Notes: generated by a model not told the origin, from the letters alone. Counted from the first letter of the stretch, positions 53,701 through 64,000 are shown. The stretch is DNA of 64,000 nt from Actinernus sp. WN-2022 (GCA_030867875.1 JAOWCC010000299.1:124001-188000), one strand, 5' to 3'. Numbers and translations are program-made.

Positions 53701-56700
53701 CATCCCAAAAATGCACCTTTGTTCTCAGACCTAGTGGAAAATGTACATCTTTCACTAAGCAAATCGATGCGCCATACGTCAGGCAAAGTTGGTTTTTCGC
53801 GAAAATTTTTGAACTACTCCTCCCCACCCCACACCACCCTCATAAAATACCTACAGATCAATTATTGGAAAGAAAGGCCAGAAAAGTCGTAAACTGTCAT
53901 TTGTCCTTTCAAGAAAGCGGCAAAAACACGAGTAACTGGCTTTTAAAGCTTAAAGGCACACAAGAATCTTGTGTGCCTTTAAGCTTTAAAAGCCAGTAAC
54001 TCGTGTTTTTGCCGTTTTCTGAAAAGGCAAATGACAGTTGAAGACTTTTCAGGCCTTTCTATCCCATAATTTACTTGACTTAGCTCCATCCCATAATTTC
54101 TTTATTTGAGACCTAGAGGTTATGCTTAGGTTAGAAAAAGGCCATTTTCTGGTATTGTTACTCAAAATACAGGAAACTTCCATCCATTAAACGCAATCTA
54201 CATGAAGAGAACGTTGTATTGCCGTATAGTGCATCGAAATCCATTGAAAGCTCGAGAAATGGCGCCACTTTGAAGATATTAGGGTACACAAGTAAATTAA
54301 TGCGTACTTGTTGTCTTTAAAAGCCAGTAACTCACTTTTCAACGTTTTCATCCCAAAAATGCACCTTTGTTCTCAGACCTAGTGGAAAATGTACATCTTT
54401 CACTAAGCAAATCGATGCGCCATACGTCAGGCAAAGTTGGTTTTTCGCGAAAATTTTTGAACTACTCCTCCCCACCCCACACCACCCTCATAAAATACCT
54501 ACAGATCAATTATTGGAAAGAAAGGCCAGAAAAGTCGTAAACTGTCATTTGTCCTTTCAAGAAAGCGGCAAAAACACGAGTAACTGGCTTTTAAAGCTTA
54601 AAGGCACACAAGAATCTTGTGTGCCTTTAAGCTTTAAAAGCCAGTAACTCGTGTTTTTGCCGTTTTCTGAAAAGGCAAATGACAGTTGAAGACTTTTCAG
54701 GCCTTTCTATCCCATAATTTACTTGACTTAGCTCCATCCCATAATTTCTTTATTTGAGACCTAGAGGTTATGCTTAGGTTAGAAAAAGGCCATTTTCTGG
54801 TATTGTTACTCAAAATACAGGAAACTTCCATCCATTAAACGCAATCTACATGAAGAGAACGTTGTATTGCCGTATAGTGCATCGAAATCCATTGAAAGCT
54901 CGAGAAATGGCGCCACTTTGAAGATATTAGGGTACACAAGTAAATTAATGCGTACTTGTTGTCTTTAAAAGCCAGTAACTCACTTTTCAACGTTTTCATC
55001 CCAAAAATGCACCTTTGTTCTCAGACCTAGTGGAAAATGTACATCTTTCACTAAGCAAATCGATGCGCCATACGTCAGGCAAAGTTGGTTTTTCGCGAAA
55101 ATTTTTGAACTACTCCTCCCCACCCCACACCACCCTCATAAAATACCTACAGATCAATTATTGGAAAGAAAGGCCAGAAAAGTCGTAAACTGTCATTTGT
55201 CCTTTCAAGAAAGCGGCAAAAACACGAGTAACTGGCTTTTAAAGCTTAAAGGCACACAAGAATCTTGTGTGCCTTTAAGCTTTAAAAGCCAGTAACTCGT
55301 GTTTTTGCCGTTTTCTGAAAAGGCAAATGACAGTTGAAGACTTTTCAGGCCTTTCTATCCCATAATTTACTTGACTTAGCTCCATCCCATAATTTCTTTA
55401 TTTGAGACCTAGAGGTTATGCTTAGGTTAGAAAAAGGCCATTTTCTGGTATTGTTACTCAAAATACAGGAAACTTCCATCCATTAAACGCAATCTACATG
55501 AAGAGAACGTTGTATTGCCGTATAGTGCATCGAAATCCATTGAAAGCTCGAGAAATGGCGCCACTTTGAAGATATTAGGGTACACAAGTAAATTAATGCG
55601 TACTTGTTGTCTTTAAAAGCCAGTAACTCACTTTTCAACGTTTTCATCCCAAAAATGCACCTTTGTTCTCAGACCTAGTGGAAAATGTACATCTTTCACT
55701 AAGCAAATCGATGCGCCATACGTCAGGCAAAGTTGGTTTTTCGCGAAAATTTTTGAACTACTCCTCCCCACCCCACACCACCCTCATAAAATACCTACAG
55801 ATCAATTATTGGAAAGAAAGGCCAGAAAAGTCGTAAACTGTCATTTGTCCTTTCAAGAAAGCGGCAAAAACACGAGTAACTGGCTTTTAAAGCTTAAAGG
55901 CACACAAGAATCTTGTGTGCCTTTAAGCTTTAAAAGCCAGTAACTCGTGTTTTTGCCGTTTTCTGAAAAGGCAAATGACAGTTGAAGACTTTTCAGGCCT
56001 TTCTATCCCATAATTTACTTGACTTAGCTCCATCCCATAATTTCTTTATTTGAGACCTAGAGGTTATGCTTAGGTTAGAAAAAGGCCATTTTCTGGTATT
56101 GTTACTCAAAATACAGGAAACTTCCATCCATTAAACGCAATCTACATGAAGAGAACGTTGTATTGCCGTATAGTGCATCGAAATCCATTGAAAGCTCGAG
56201 AAATGGCGCCACTTTGAAGATATTAGGGTACACAAGTAAATTAATGCGTACTTGTTGTCTTTAAAAGCCAGTAACTCACTTTTCAACGTTTTCATCCCAA
56301 AAATGCACCTTTGTTCTCAGACCTAGTGGAAAATGTACATCTTTCACTAAGCAAATCGATGCGCCATACGTCAGGCAAAGTTGGTTTTTCGCGAAAATTT
56401 TTGAACTACTCCTCCCCACCCCACACCACCCTCATAAAATACCTACAGATCAATTATTGGAAAGAAAGGCCAGAAAAGTCGTAAACTGTCATTTGTCCTT
56501 TCAAGAAAGCGGCAAAAACACGAGTAACTGGCTTTTAAAGCTTAAAGGCACACAAGAATCTTGTGTGCCTTTAAGCTTTAAAAGCCAGTAACTCGTGTTT
56601 TTGCCGTTTTCTGAAAAGGCAAATGACAGTTGAAGACTTTTCAGGCCTTTCTATCCCATAATTTACTTGACTTAGCTCCATCCCATAATTTCTTTATTTG

Positions 56701-57852
56701 AGACCTAGAGGTTATGCTTAGGTTAGAAAAAGGCCATTTTCTGGTATTGTTACTCAAAATACAGGAAACTTCCATCCATTAAACGCAATCTACATGAAGA
56801 GAACGTTGTATTGCCGTATAGTGCATCGAAATCCATTGAAAGCTCGAGAAATGGCGCCACTTTGAAGATATTAGGGTACACAAGTAAATTAATGCGTACT
56901 TGTTGTCTTTAAAAGCCAGTAACTCACTTTTCAACGTTTTCATCCCAAAAATGCACCTTTGTTCTCAGACCTAGTGGAAAATGTACATCTTTCACTAAGC
57001 AAATCGATGCGCCATACGTCAGGCAAAGTTGGTTTTTCGCGAAAAATTTTGAACTACTCCTCCCCACCCCACACCACCCTCATAAAATACCTACAGATCA
57101 ATTATTGGAAAGAAAGGCCAGAAAAGTCGTAAACTGTCATTTGTCCTTTCAAGAAAGCGGCAAAAACACGAGTAACTGGCTTTTAAAGCTTAAAGGCACA
57201 CAAGAATCTTGTGTGCCTTTAAGCTTTAAAAGCCAGTAACTCGTGTTTTTGCCGTTTTCTGAAAAGGCAAATGACAGTTGAAGACTTTTCAGGCCTTTCT
57301 ATCCCATAATTTACTTGACTTAGCTCCATCCCATAATTTCTTTATTTGAGACCTAGAGGTTATGCTTAGGTTAGAAAAAGGCCATTTTCTGGTATTGTTA
57401 CTCAAAATACAGGAAACTTCCATCCATTAAACGCAATCTACATGAAGAGAACGTTGTATTGCCGTATAGTGCATCGAAATCCATTGAAAGCTCGAGAAAT
57501 GGCGCCACTTTGAAGATATTAGGGTACACAAGTAAATTAATGCGTACTTGTTGTCTTTAAAAGCCAGTAACTCACTTTTCAACGTTTTCATCCCAAAAAT
57601 GCACCTTTGTTCTCAGACCTAGTGGAAAATGTACATCTTTCACTAAGCAAATCGATGCGCCATACGTCAGGCAAAGTTGGTTTTTCGCGAAAATTTTTGA
57701 ACTACTCCTCCCCACCCCACACCACCCTCATAAAATACCTACAGATCAATTATTGGAAAGAAAGGCCAGAAAAATCGTAAACTGTCATTTGCCCTTTCAA
57801 GAAAGCGGCAAAAACACGAGTAACTGGCTTTTAAAGCTTAAAGGCACACAAG
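50728..57852. repeat. Tandem array of eleven 648-bp units with inverted ends
   Basis: Units begin CTTGTGTGCCTTTAAGC at 50,728, 51,376, 52,024, 52,672, 53,320, 53,968, 54,616, 55,264, 55,912, 56,560 and 57,208, each exactly 648 bp. They look identical to the base except for a few changes in the last two units (for example near 57,044, 57,773 and 57,792). Each unit ends with the inverse of its start, with recognisable matching for about 100 bp, and AAT joins successive units. There is no ORF. The array is thus a chain of TIR-bounded modules, homogenised or amplified very recently. Confidence 0.97.
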
Positions 57853-57854
57853 AT

Positions 57855-57916
57855 CTAGCATGTTTTCACAAAAGGAGCCCTAGAGCCTAAAACCCCCTTT
57901 TGTGAAAACATGCTAG
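57855..57916. repeat. 62-bp hairpin at the right end of the tandem array
   Basis: Same sequence and orientation as 50,664-50,725. The junction to the array is AGATCT on both sides, while internal junctions are AAGAATCTT. It is followed by (AT)n to 57,941. Confidence 0.95.
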
Positions 57917-57941
57917 ATATATATATATATATATATATATA

Positions 57942-58644
57942 TACAGTCGTTGCCGTTAATGTTGTCCTAGACATATGCACATATTGATTTATAGCCTTTG
58001 TTCAGTTCGCACCTTTTACACAAAGAACGGTAATCAGCAGTGAACGCGCCCTTTGTATTTGGTAACAAAGAGCCACGGTGGTCTAATGGTTAACGCTCCT
58101 GCTTACCAGTTCGAAGCCCCGAGTTCAAGTCTCAGTATCGGCATCGTATTTTTTTCCCTTGTCTTTTTGTTTTGTTTACATATGTTTCTTTTTGCAGTTT
58201 CTTTTTTTATATTGGATAAGAACGGACGATGTAGCTAAAATAGTACTTTCAACCTGAAACGGTCTCAACTTTTCCCAGACTTTCAAAGTAGATAATTATA
58301 CCAGCACTGACTGAGTACGCCCAAATTACGCTATTTTCGTTTAGAACGGTGTAGCGATTCTGTTGATGGTTGTGGGTTTGAAAAAGCGTAATTTGTTTTT
58401 CTTACACTGTGCCGGGCTTACATGTATATACCAGAAACAGTTTTGAAAATGCTAGATACCCACTGATTCAAAGTATTATATCTTTGTTTAGAAGTATAGG
58501 AAGCGATTTTAGCAAGTGTTATTAATTTCATTCGTACTGATTTTCTGAACTTAGGCAGACTGAGCGAGCGACCTCATTTTTTCCTCATTTTTGTCCTGGA
58601 CATATGTGCATATGTCCAGGACAACATTAACGGCAACGACTGTA
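57942..58644. mobile_element. TA-flanked MITE with TACAGTCGTTGCC ends, containing a SINE
   Basis: TACAGTCGTTGCCGTTAATG at 57,942 is inverted to 58,644, with about 41 bp of matching ends extending through CATATGCACAT. It lies in (TA)n, as for Tc1/mariner-type elements. The SINE at 58,071-58,440 fills the middle. No transposase. Confidence 0.8.
58071..58440 (+). mobile_element. tRNA-derived SINE, plus-strand copy
   Basis: A box GGTGGTCTAATGGTTAACG (58,077-58,095) and B box-like GAGTTCAAGTCTC (58,121-58,133), then T-rich DNA and the family body shared with 48,180-48,556. The head resembles Glu/Asp/Gly-type tRNAs (TGGTCTAATGGTTA) but does not fold into a full cloverleaf. Confidence 0.8.
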
Positions 58645-58660
58645 TATATATATATATATA

Positions 58661-58818
58661 TACAGTCAATGCCAAAAAGGTTGTCCAGCAGAACATAATA
58701 TAATACTACAATATCCATTGTTTTGGCCTATTGTCTTGGTCTAGACAATAGCCCAAAACAATGGATATTATAGTATTATATTATGTTCTGCTGGACAACC
58801 TTTTTGGCATTGACTGTA
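58661..58818. mobile_element. 158-bp near-perfect palindromic MITE
   Basis: TACAGTCAATGCCAAAAAGG at 58,661 is the inverse of the end at 58,818, and nearly every base between pairs with its partner, with the centre at about 58,739-58,744. It starts TACAGTC like the neighbouring MITE (57,942-58,644), shares GTTGTCC, and also lies in (TA)n, so both probably use the same Tc1/mariner-type transposase. Confidence 0.9.
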
Positions 58819-58828
58819 TATATATAAA

Positions 58829-58859
<31 letters not shown>

Positions 58860-58861
<2 letters not shown>

Positions 58862-58943
58862 TAAAATGAAGTGACTCGACGAACTCCTCACTGGTCCATA
58901 AATTTAATCAGACGTTTCGGCCTTCGGCCTTTTTCAATGCTAA

Positions 58944-58981
<38 letters not shown>

Positions 58982-59220
58982 CCAGAGGTTGCTTTTGTAC
59001 TCGTATATCTAGAGTGCTCAATACCGTTAAGTAGAGCGAATGTAGAAACAGTTAACTGGTCACGGTTGTACGTTTGCTTCTGTTTAATGCATACAGAGCT
59101 GTTTCGTAAAGGGTCGAAGGCCCTTCACTCATCAGTGCATGGTCAGAATGATTTACAAAGGACATTCTATTAAAACATCATTACGTGTCACTTAGTTTCC
59201 ATGGATACTTAATATATGTA
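58860..59220 (-). mobile_element. Penelope-like/retrozyme-type fragment with hammerhead ribozyme
   Basis: This stretch holds a complete hammerhead motif on the minus strand (59,087-59,140) and a second, incomplete hammerhead-like piece at about 58,905-58,945 (AAGGCCGAAGGCCGAAACG on the minus strand). Hammerheads of this small type I form are known in the terminal repeats of Penelope-like elements and in retrozymes. No RT or GIY-YIG gene is present, so only a terminal-repeat fragment or a non-coding relative remains. Confidence 0.6.
59087..59140 (-). ncRNA. Hammerhead ribozyme, type I, short stem III
   Basis: On the minus strand all conserved parts are present in order. Stem I strand ATGCA is followed by core CTGATGA. 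Stem II GTGAAGGG/CCCTTTAC (8 bp, one G-U) closes loop CCTTCGA. Core GAAA follows, then stem III CAG/CTG with a two-base loop CT. The cleavage triplet GTA comes next, and then TGCAT, which pairs with the first strand. Self-cleavage is predicted after the A of GTA, between plus-strand positions 59,092 and 59,091. The very short stem III is typical of retroelement hammerheads, which often act as dimers. No core base is mutated. Confidence 0.9.
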
Positions 59221-59224
59221 AAAT

Positions 59225-61200
59225 TCCGGGCGCTTGTACAATAGAGGAACCCAAAGCCTAGGGAGGGATTTGATATTCAGCAGGGAAGTGGGGTTGATCA
59301 ATAGAATTGAATTGTTCATTCTGTATGCAAATGTTCAGTGTGCGCAAGGACTAACGGCTATTAAAAGATGCTCAGGAAATACCGGGTTTCCTGTGGCAAT
59401 CGACTATCACACCGCACAACGTCGCGCGCATGCGCCGGTCGCACGCGGGTCTTTTCGCCGATATTTAAAATAAATTAGATTTATTTTAGTACGTACGCGT
59501 ATTTACGTTAAATGTTTCGCGAAAAACAAGAAAACTATATAAAAGCTAAGCCTAAGACTTTCACAGGTTGAAGGTTTCTTAATTTCTAATTCGCTGTGAG
59601 TTTACAAAATTATTTATTTGAACTCCAGAGCCTTCGTTCTTTCGGCCAGCGGAGCATACCGTTTTGCCGCGGTGCAGGTACACTTTTATAAATCGCCGGG
59701 CTTCCTGTGGTACACGAGAGTCGCACAAGTACAACTATAGGATTTGTTTGGTAAGTGCTTTTCTATCATATTTGACATGTTAGTAGATGTTACTGAGTGG
59801 AATTTAATGGCAACTCCGAAGTTGATCGGTCGTTGTAACTTATATGCCTGGCGTTGGACTGAGAAACGTCATCGATCGTACTTTATAATCAAATTCAGTC
59901 TCAGTTCGTGGATAAAATTTAGCGCGCGAGCTCGATCCGTTCGAAAATCGAATAATGATCGAACAAAAACATTTACAACTCGACAAGAACGGCCTTTCGA
60001 CCCTGTTAGGTCGAGCTGATCGTTTTGGAGAAAATAGCTTGATCAAAAACCCGGATCAAAAACGTCAGACTCTGCGAGTGTCTCGTGGTATACCCAAACT
60101 GGCAAATACCTTTTAAAGATAATATCCCCTGTACATCACTATTTGCACTGATGGTTTATTATGGATACCTAACTATAATGCTGTGTTTGTTTCCTGTAAA
60201 TTGTACCGATTTTTCTGTCCTGTGTGTCGCCATCTTGGATATTATGACGTCACAGTGTTGCCACTATTGTCAGACAACAATAGCTCTTTTGTTGTGTAAC
60301 AATAGGGACAACCGTGTGACGTCATAATATCCGAGATGGTAGCAGCCATGAAATTCAGCAGAATTTTACGGACAGGAATATCGGCCTTAATAACTGACAT
60401 CAGTTATGCCATTAACATATAGAACATTGCCAAGTTGATTGATGTACAGTATTTCGTAAATCTCGTACTTTATTTGGTAATAGTATACAATTTACATACA
60501 ACAAACAAACACAGCATTATATTTAATACTCATCAATAACAAACATTGTTTTTCAGTGGAGAGTCGTGAGTGAGCTCCAGAAGACGACATTCAAATTATG
60601 TCAAATTTTTGCTATATTAACTAATTACCCCAGAAAATCCCCAAATTTCGATATACCAAATATACATATTTCTATGTAAAAATACCATGTACATGTACAC
60701 TATACCTATTCAATTTAAAAACCAGTAGACAGTTAATTGCACTGAGAGCCTAAGAACTGATGTTATCACCGTGACGACTATTGAACAAACTACATGTAAG
60801 TAAAACTATGAACATTCCACAGAAACATATCAACTATATAGGTGCCAAGGCAAACACACACCCTTAAAAGGGGGTGGGCTTATCTTATCTGCCTGACTGG
60901 CAGTCAAAAAGGGAGAATGTTAGTCATTACGCTTTACAGCACGATGCATAAATTAATGTATTTGCATACTTTTGTCACAATCATCCAATCATGTATGAGC
61001 ATCAGAATGGTCTGACAATTATACAAACAAAATCACAAATGGAAGCTGTACAGTGTACATATACAGATCAGGGAACTTGGAAGAAAAATAAGTCTTTTCA
61101 GAAAGGCTGTTCTCATTGGATGATCTGTTCACTTCACCACATGTCTGTTGTAATTTAAACCCTGTTTCACTACCTCATATGATCTCCTGTCCCGTACATT
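59225..61200. repeat. Duplicated locus, copy B, segment matching 7,060-10,165
   Basis: 59,225-59,330 is inverted relative to copy A. From about 59,320 onward the order is direct, with matches to 7,650-10,165, minus the LINE tail of copy A (9,190-9,422) and about 190 bp near 8,020-8,215. The 110-bp palindrome recurs at 60,230-60,339. Non-coding apart from the possible splice donor at 59,750. Confidence 0.85.
60230..60339. repeat. 110-bp palindrome with TGACGTCA-type sites (copy B)
   Basis: Counterpart of 8,991-9,100, with a mismatch in the right arm (CCGAGATGG instead of CCAAGATGG) and another in the centre. Confidence 0.75.
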
Positions 61201-61204
61201 ACAG

Positions 61205-61327
61205 ATTATGGAGATGGCAACTGAGGATTGTAAGTGGTTTGAATACAAGTGCAAGTTTGGTGAGACTTTGTTCTTCTACAACACTGTTACTGGAGAACAC
61301 AGGTGGCCAAACTCTGTTGATGGACAT
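61205..61327 (+). CDS. Internal exon encoding a WW-like domain, copy B
   Basis: 123 bp between acceptor ACATTACAG (to 61,204) and donor GTAAGT (from 61,328). It matches 10,169-10,291 with two or three base changes, which alter two residues (CKWFEY and VDGH instead of CKWYEY and VDVH). Conservation of frame and splice sites in both copies supports a real exon. If both are in one gene they would be tandem WW exons. If they are haplotypes they are alleles. Confidence 0.65.
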
Positions 61328-61520
61328 GTAAGTAGTATTGATGATTTACATTATAAATTATGGAGCATCCTAAGAAAGTGTATGAGTTTGATTGGCTCCT
61401 TATAACCAGGCTAACTGTTCTGTTGATGTAAGTGGTATTTTTGTTAGAGTATTGATGATTTACATTATAATTTTTTGGAGCATCGTAAGAAAGTGATTGG
61501 CTATCTGGGTTGAGTTCATC

Positions 61521-61830
61521 ATGCATAATTTAATCATTTTATAGATCTGCATGCTTGAGGATAAAATATACAGCTGCTAAACCCAGCTAGTCAGTAATAA
61601 TAATAATAATATGTTTAGGAGCACTTAACGCAAGTCTCAGTGCTCTTACAATATGTATAAAATTGAAATAAAATAGATATAAAATAAATAAATTGTATAG
61701 TAGTGAAACTTGCTTTAAAGTGGCATTTTAATCCTTATCCAAACTACAACAAGGTTTTTTGTAAACAAGTTCAGCACATGGCATTTTATTTGCTTGTGTC
61801 ACTGCTTGCATTAAATGTTATTTCACACTA
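61521..61830. other. 310-bp insertion specific to copy B
   Basis: Copy A passes directly from GGGTTGAGTTCATGA to CTAGCATTTCCC, while copy B has 310 bp between. It includes (AAT)n at about 61,597 and an A-rich AAATAAAATAGATATAAAAT tract at about 61,665-61,690, which suggests a retroposed sequence. No ORF and no clear target duplication. Confidence 0.55.
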
Positions 61831-62584
61831 GCATTTCCCTCATCTTCAAAACTGACTGTATTTTTCATGCCTGTAAGTACATGTAACTATCATAAGAGTT
61901 AATGAATTGTCTTTGCAAAAGAAATGCAAGAGCTCGGTGGAAAAAAAGAACAGAAATACAAGGAAAAGCAAATACGTTTGAATGGTTTTCTGTGGAAATA
62001 ATTTATTCACACTGGGTGAATTTTAAATAAAACTCCAGGGCCAGACAAAAACTGGCAGTAAGCTGGGTTGACGAAGAAACCCTTCCTTATATAAATGACT
62101 TTTATTACTTTTAGAACTGGAGTTTCCCTTTTTTCATTTACGTTTCCAAGTTTTAGTTACATTTTCCCACAACAATATTGTGATCATGCATCAGCTAAAT
62201 TATTTCTATTAGATTTTTCACTGGCTTGCGGTTTCAATCTATGGTACATGTATTATAGTATTATCCATAACTAATATGTCTAAAATTGGAAATGGGGTGT
62301 TAAATTAATTTCAGTAAACTTGGCTGCAGATTATTATTGCCTTTCGGCTTTTCTAGACCTGAAATATATAAGTGGCCAAACCAGGCATTTTATTAAGAAT
62401 GCAAAATACAGGACTTAGACATGAAAGCACTGGGAATGGATACAAGGGTACATAAGTTATCGAGTCAAAGGCCCAAAGGGTGCAAATACTCTGGGGTCTG
62501 GGTACGGTCTGGATACATGTTCCTTGGAAATGTTTATTAGATATTCTAGGATGCAGTCAGGAGCATTTTGGGCCATCACAACTG

Positions 62585-62814
62585 AGGCCCTGGTTAGGGT
62601 TTTAGGATTATGGATTATTATGGTTTTCAGAGAAGTGATACAGAATAGTGGCAACTAAATAAAAGGATTACAGATTATTTGGGTTGGATTTTAGGATTAA
62701 GGATTATTATCACATCAATGACATAAAGATATTTGTGTTTACAAAATAAGGATACCGATTATTTCCAAAATTTATCCAGGATTACGGATTATTCATACCC
62801 CCCTAACAGGGCCT
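62585..62814. mobile_element. 230-bp MITE with 8-bp target duplication (hAT-like)
   Basis: AGGCCCTG(G)TTAGGG at 62,585 is inverted at the end (CCCTAACAGGGCCT, to 62,814). CACAACTG occurs on both sides (62,577-62,584 and 62,815-62,822), and copy A (about 28,950) has it once without the insert. An 8-bp duplication is typical of hAT elements. The inside is made of GGATTA/GGATTATTATGG repeats. Confidence 0.9.
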
Positions 62815-62822
62815 CACAACTG

Positions 62823-64000
62823 TTAAATGGCTCTCTGGATACTAAGAAAGTGTAATACACGGCTAAAATACATGGCTCTCTGGAGGAGCATTGATTGTAA
62901 ATGATGGGATACCATGTTTAGATGATGATGATGAAACACCATTGTATCATCGAATCCTCTTCTTATTCAAAAGGTAATACATTATACATCAGCAGCATTG
63001 AAATTTCAACTGAAATTCAGAAAGCTCAAAAAAGGTTATTGATAAGATCAGGATGCTTTTAACTTGTGGCTTTTGCATGCAAGTGTGGAAGATGTGTAAC
63101 TAAAGCAGCTTGCCATATCAAAACTACTAAAGTAATGATGTCTTTCAAATGAGGAAATCGGTTCCTATGGCAACACATCAGCCTCACAAATTTTATTTAC
63201 AAAATAATTTATCAAAATCCGTTTGGAGAAATTTTATGCAATAACTTTAATTTGAAAAGAAAAGTAACATTTCGTAAAGACAACTTTTTTGAAAAACATC
63301 GGTTTTGGCCTTGGAGATGGATTTATCTTACACAGTTTTTAAGAATCCACCTAGACACTGTTTGGAGTTATATAGTACATTATTCCTCCTGCTTCCTGTT
63401 AGTATTAAGGTATGGATAACCATGCAGTACCCAGATGAGCAAGCTTGTTGGAGTAGACTGAGTGCTAATAGAGTAAGCAATCAAGGGTGTGGTGGGAGAG
63501 GTGACTTCCACGTTTGTGGACTTAGTGAACTGACACTCATACATAGTTGATTCTGTCTTATATAATGCTAATGACGTCATCATGAAGGCTAATGAATATT
63601 CAAGGTTGAATAGGTTTGTGTACTGATACCCCCCAAAAAAAACATTTCGTGCCATAAAATATTTCGTGTTTGCAGGTTTCATTAGCATTTCCGCATGGTT
63701 AGAGAAACCCTTTTCAACCTCGTTAAGATAATTGTGACAACAAAAAGTAGTGTGTTTTTAGGTCTAATTATTAGCTGGAATTTTTAAACAGGCCTCTGGC
63801 GATTCATCATCTTACAGAGCTTTTTACCCTTTGGAAATCACGAAAGGGGGGTATATATCTACAAAGACTAAAAATTATTACAAAATGTGACGAAATGTTC
63901 GGTTACGACCATGTCTTTTTACAGCAATCTTCACAAGAATATTTCTGTTTCGAATGGGGAGGATGGTGGTTTGTTTCTACGACATTGCCATTTGTTTGGA
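62823..64000. repeat. Duplicated locus, copy B, segment matching 28,960-29,090 and 35,241-36,710
   Basis: High identity to copy A with the 6.1-kb nest (29,094-35,240) missing at about 62,945. The VNTR is single here (63,366-63,440), and the poly-G tract is short. The duplication runs off the window end. Non-coding. Confidence 0.85.

Noticed and set aside
50728..57852. CRISPR array or rDNA-type repeat
   Set aside because: The unit is 648 bp without spacers, has inverted ends and no rRNA-like sequence, and the surroundings are eukaryotic.
62457..62654. 65-codon minus-strand ORF
   Set aside because: It spans the right-hand boundary of a MITE insertion and is absent from copy A.

Overview
This is eukaryotic nuclear DNA with no cellular operons, dominated by transposable elements, with one or two pieces of host genes (a spliced WW-domain exon present twice, and the last exon of a C2H2 zinc-finger gene). 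The mix of tRNA-derived SINEs, a Polinton/Maverick, Penelope-type hammerhead DNA, CR1/L2-like LINEs, gypsy and DIRS-like remnants suits a marine invertebrate. A cnidarian, perhaps an anthozoan, is my best guess, but no single sequence here proves the taxon.

Layout. The window holds two direct copies of one locus. Copy A covers about 1-36,700 and copy B about 44,350-64,000 (it runs off the end). They differ mainly by insertions, so each copy shows a near-empty site for the insertions of the other. Copy A carries a TTAA-flanked foldback element (3,499-6,495), a LINE tail (9,190-9,422), a 16.2-kb Polinton (10,571-26,750), a dead Tc1-type transposon (26,763-28,229), a four-level nest at 29,094-35,240 and an expanded 75-bp VNTR (35,621-36,145). 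Copy B carries a LINE fragment, SINEs, an 11 x 648-bp tandem array (50,728-57,852), two TA-flanked palindromic MITEs, a hammerhead ribozyme (59,087-59,140) and an 8-bp-TSD MITE (62,585-62,814). The copies could be a tandem duplication or two haplotypes joined in assembly. Between them (36,700-44,350) lie a DIRS-like RT remnant, the zinc-finger exon, a 1.3-kb TIR element and an internally deleted LINE.

The Polinton is virus-like: TIRs with TATA-like repeats, packed and overlapping genes, a double-jelly-roll-type capsid candidate, a penton-like minor capsid candidate, a packaging ATPase, an rve integrase, a protein-primed type B DNA polymerase, several small membrane proteins and an F-box/ankyrin cargo gene. 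It is no longer active as read: the polymerase has at least four frameshifts and a stop, the ATPase has a 10-bp duplication, and two other genes are frameshifted. Capsid, penton and integrase genes are open. One membrane protein has PTAP and YPSL motifs side by side at its N terminus, like ESCRT late domains.

The most interesting signal is a second, 3.06-kb element (30,011-33,068) nested in a LINE. It has long TIRs full of subterminal repeats, a perfect 6-bp target duplication, and one intact gene: a C2H2 finger joined to a virus-type packaging ATPase. Its first nine bases (AGTAGTATA) are the same as those of the Polinton. This fits a satellite mobilised by a Polinton integrase and carrying its own packaging motor.
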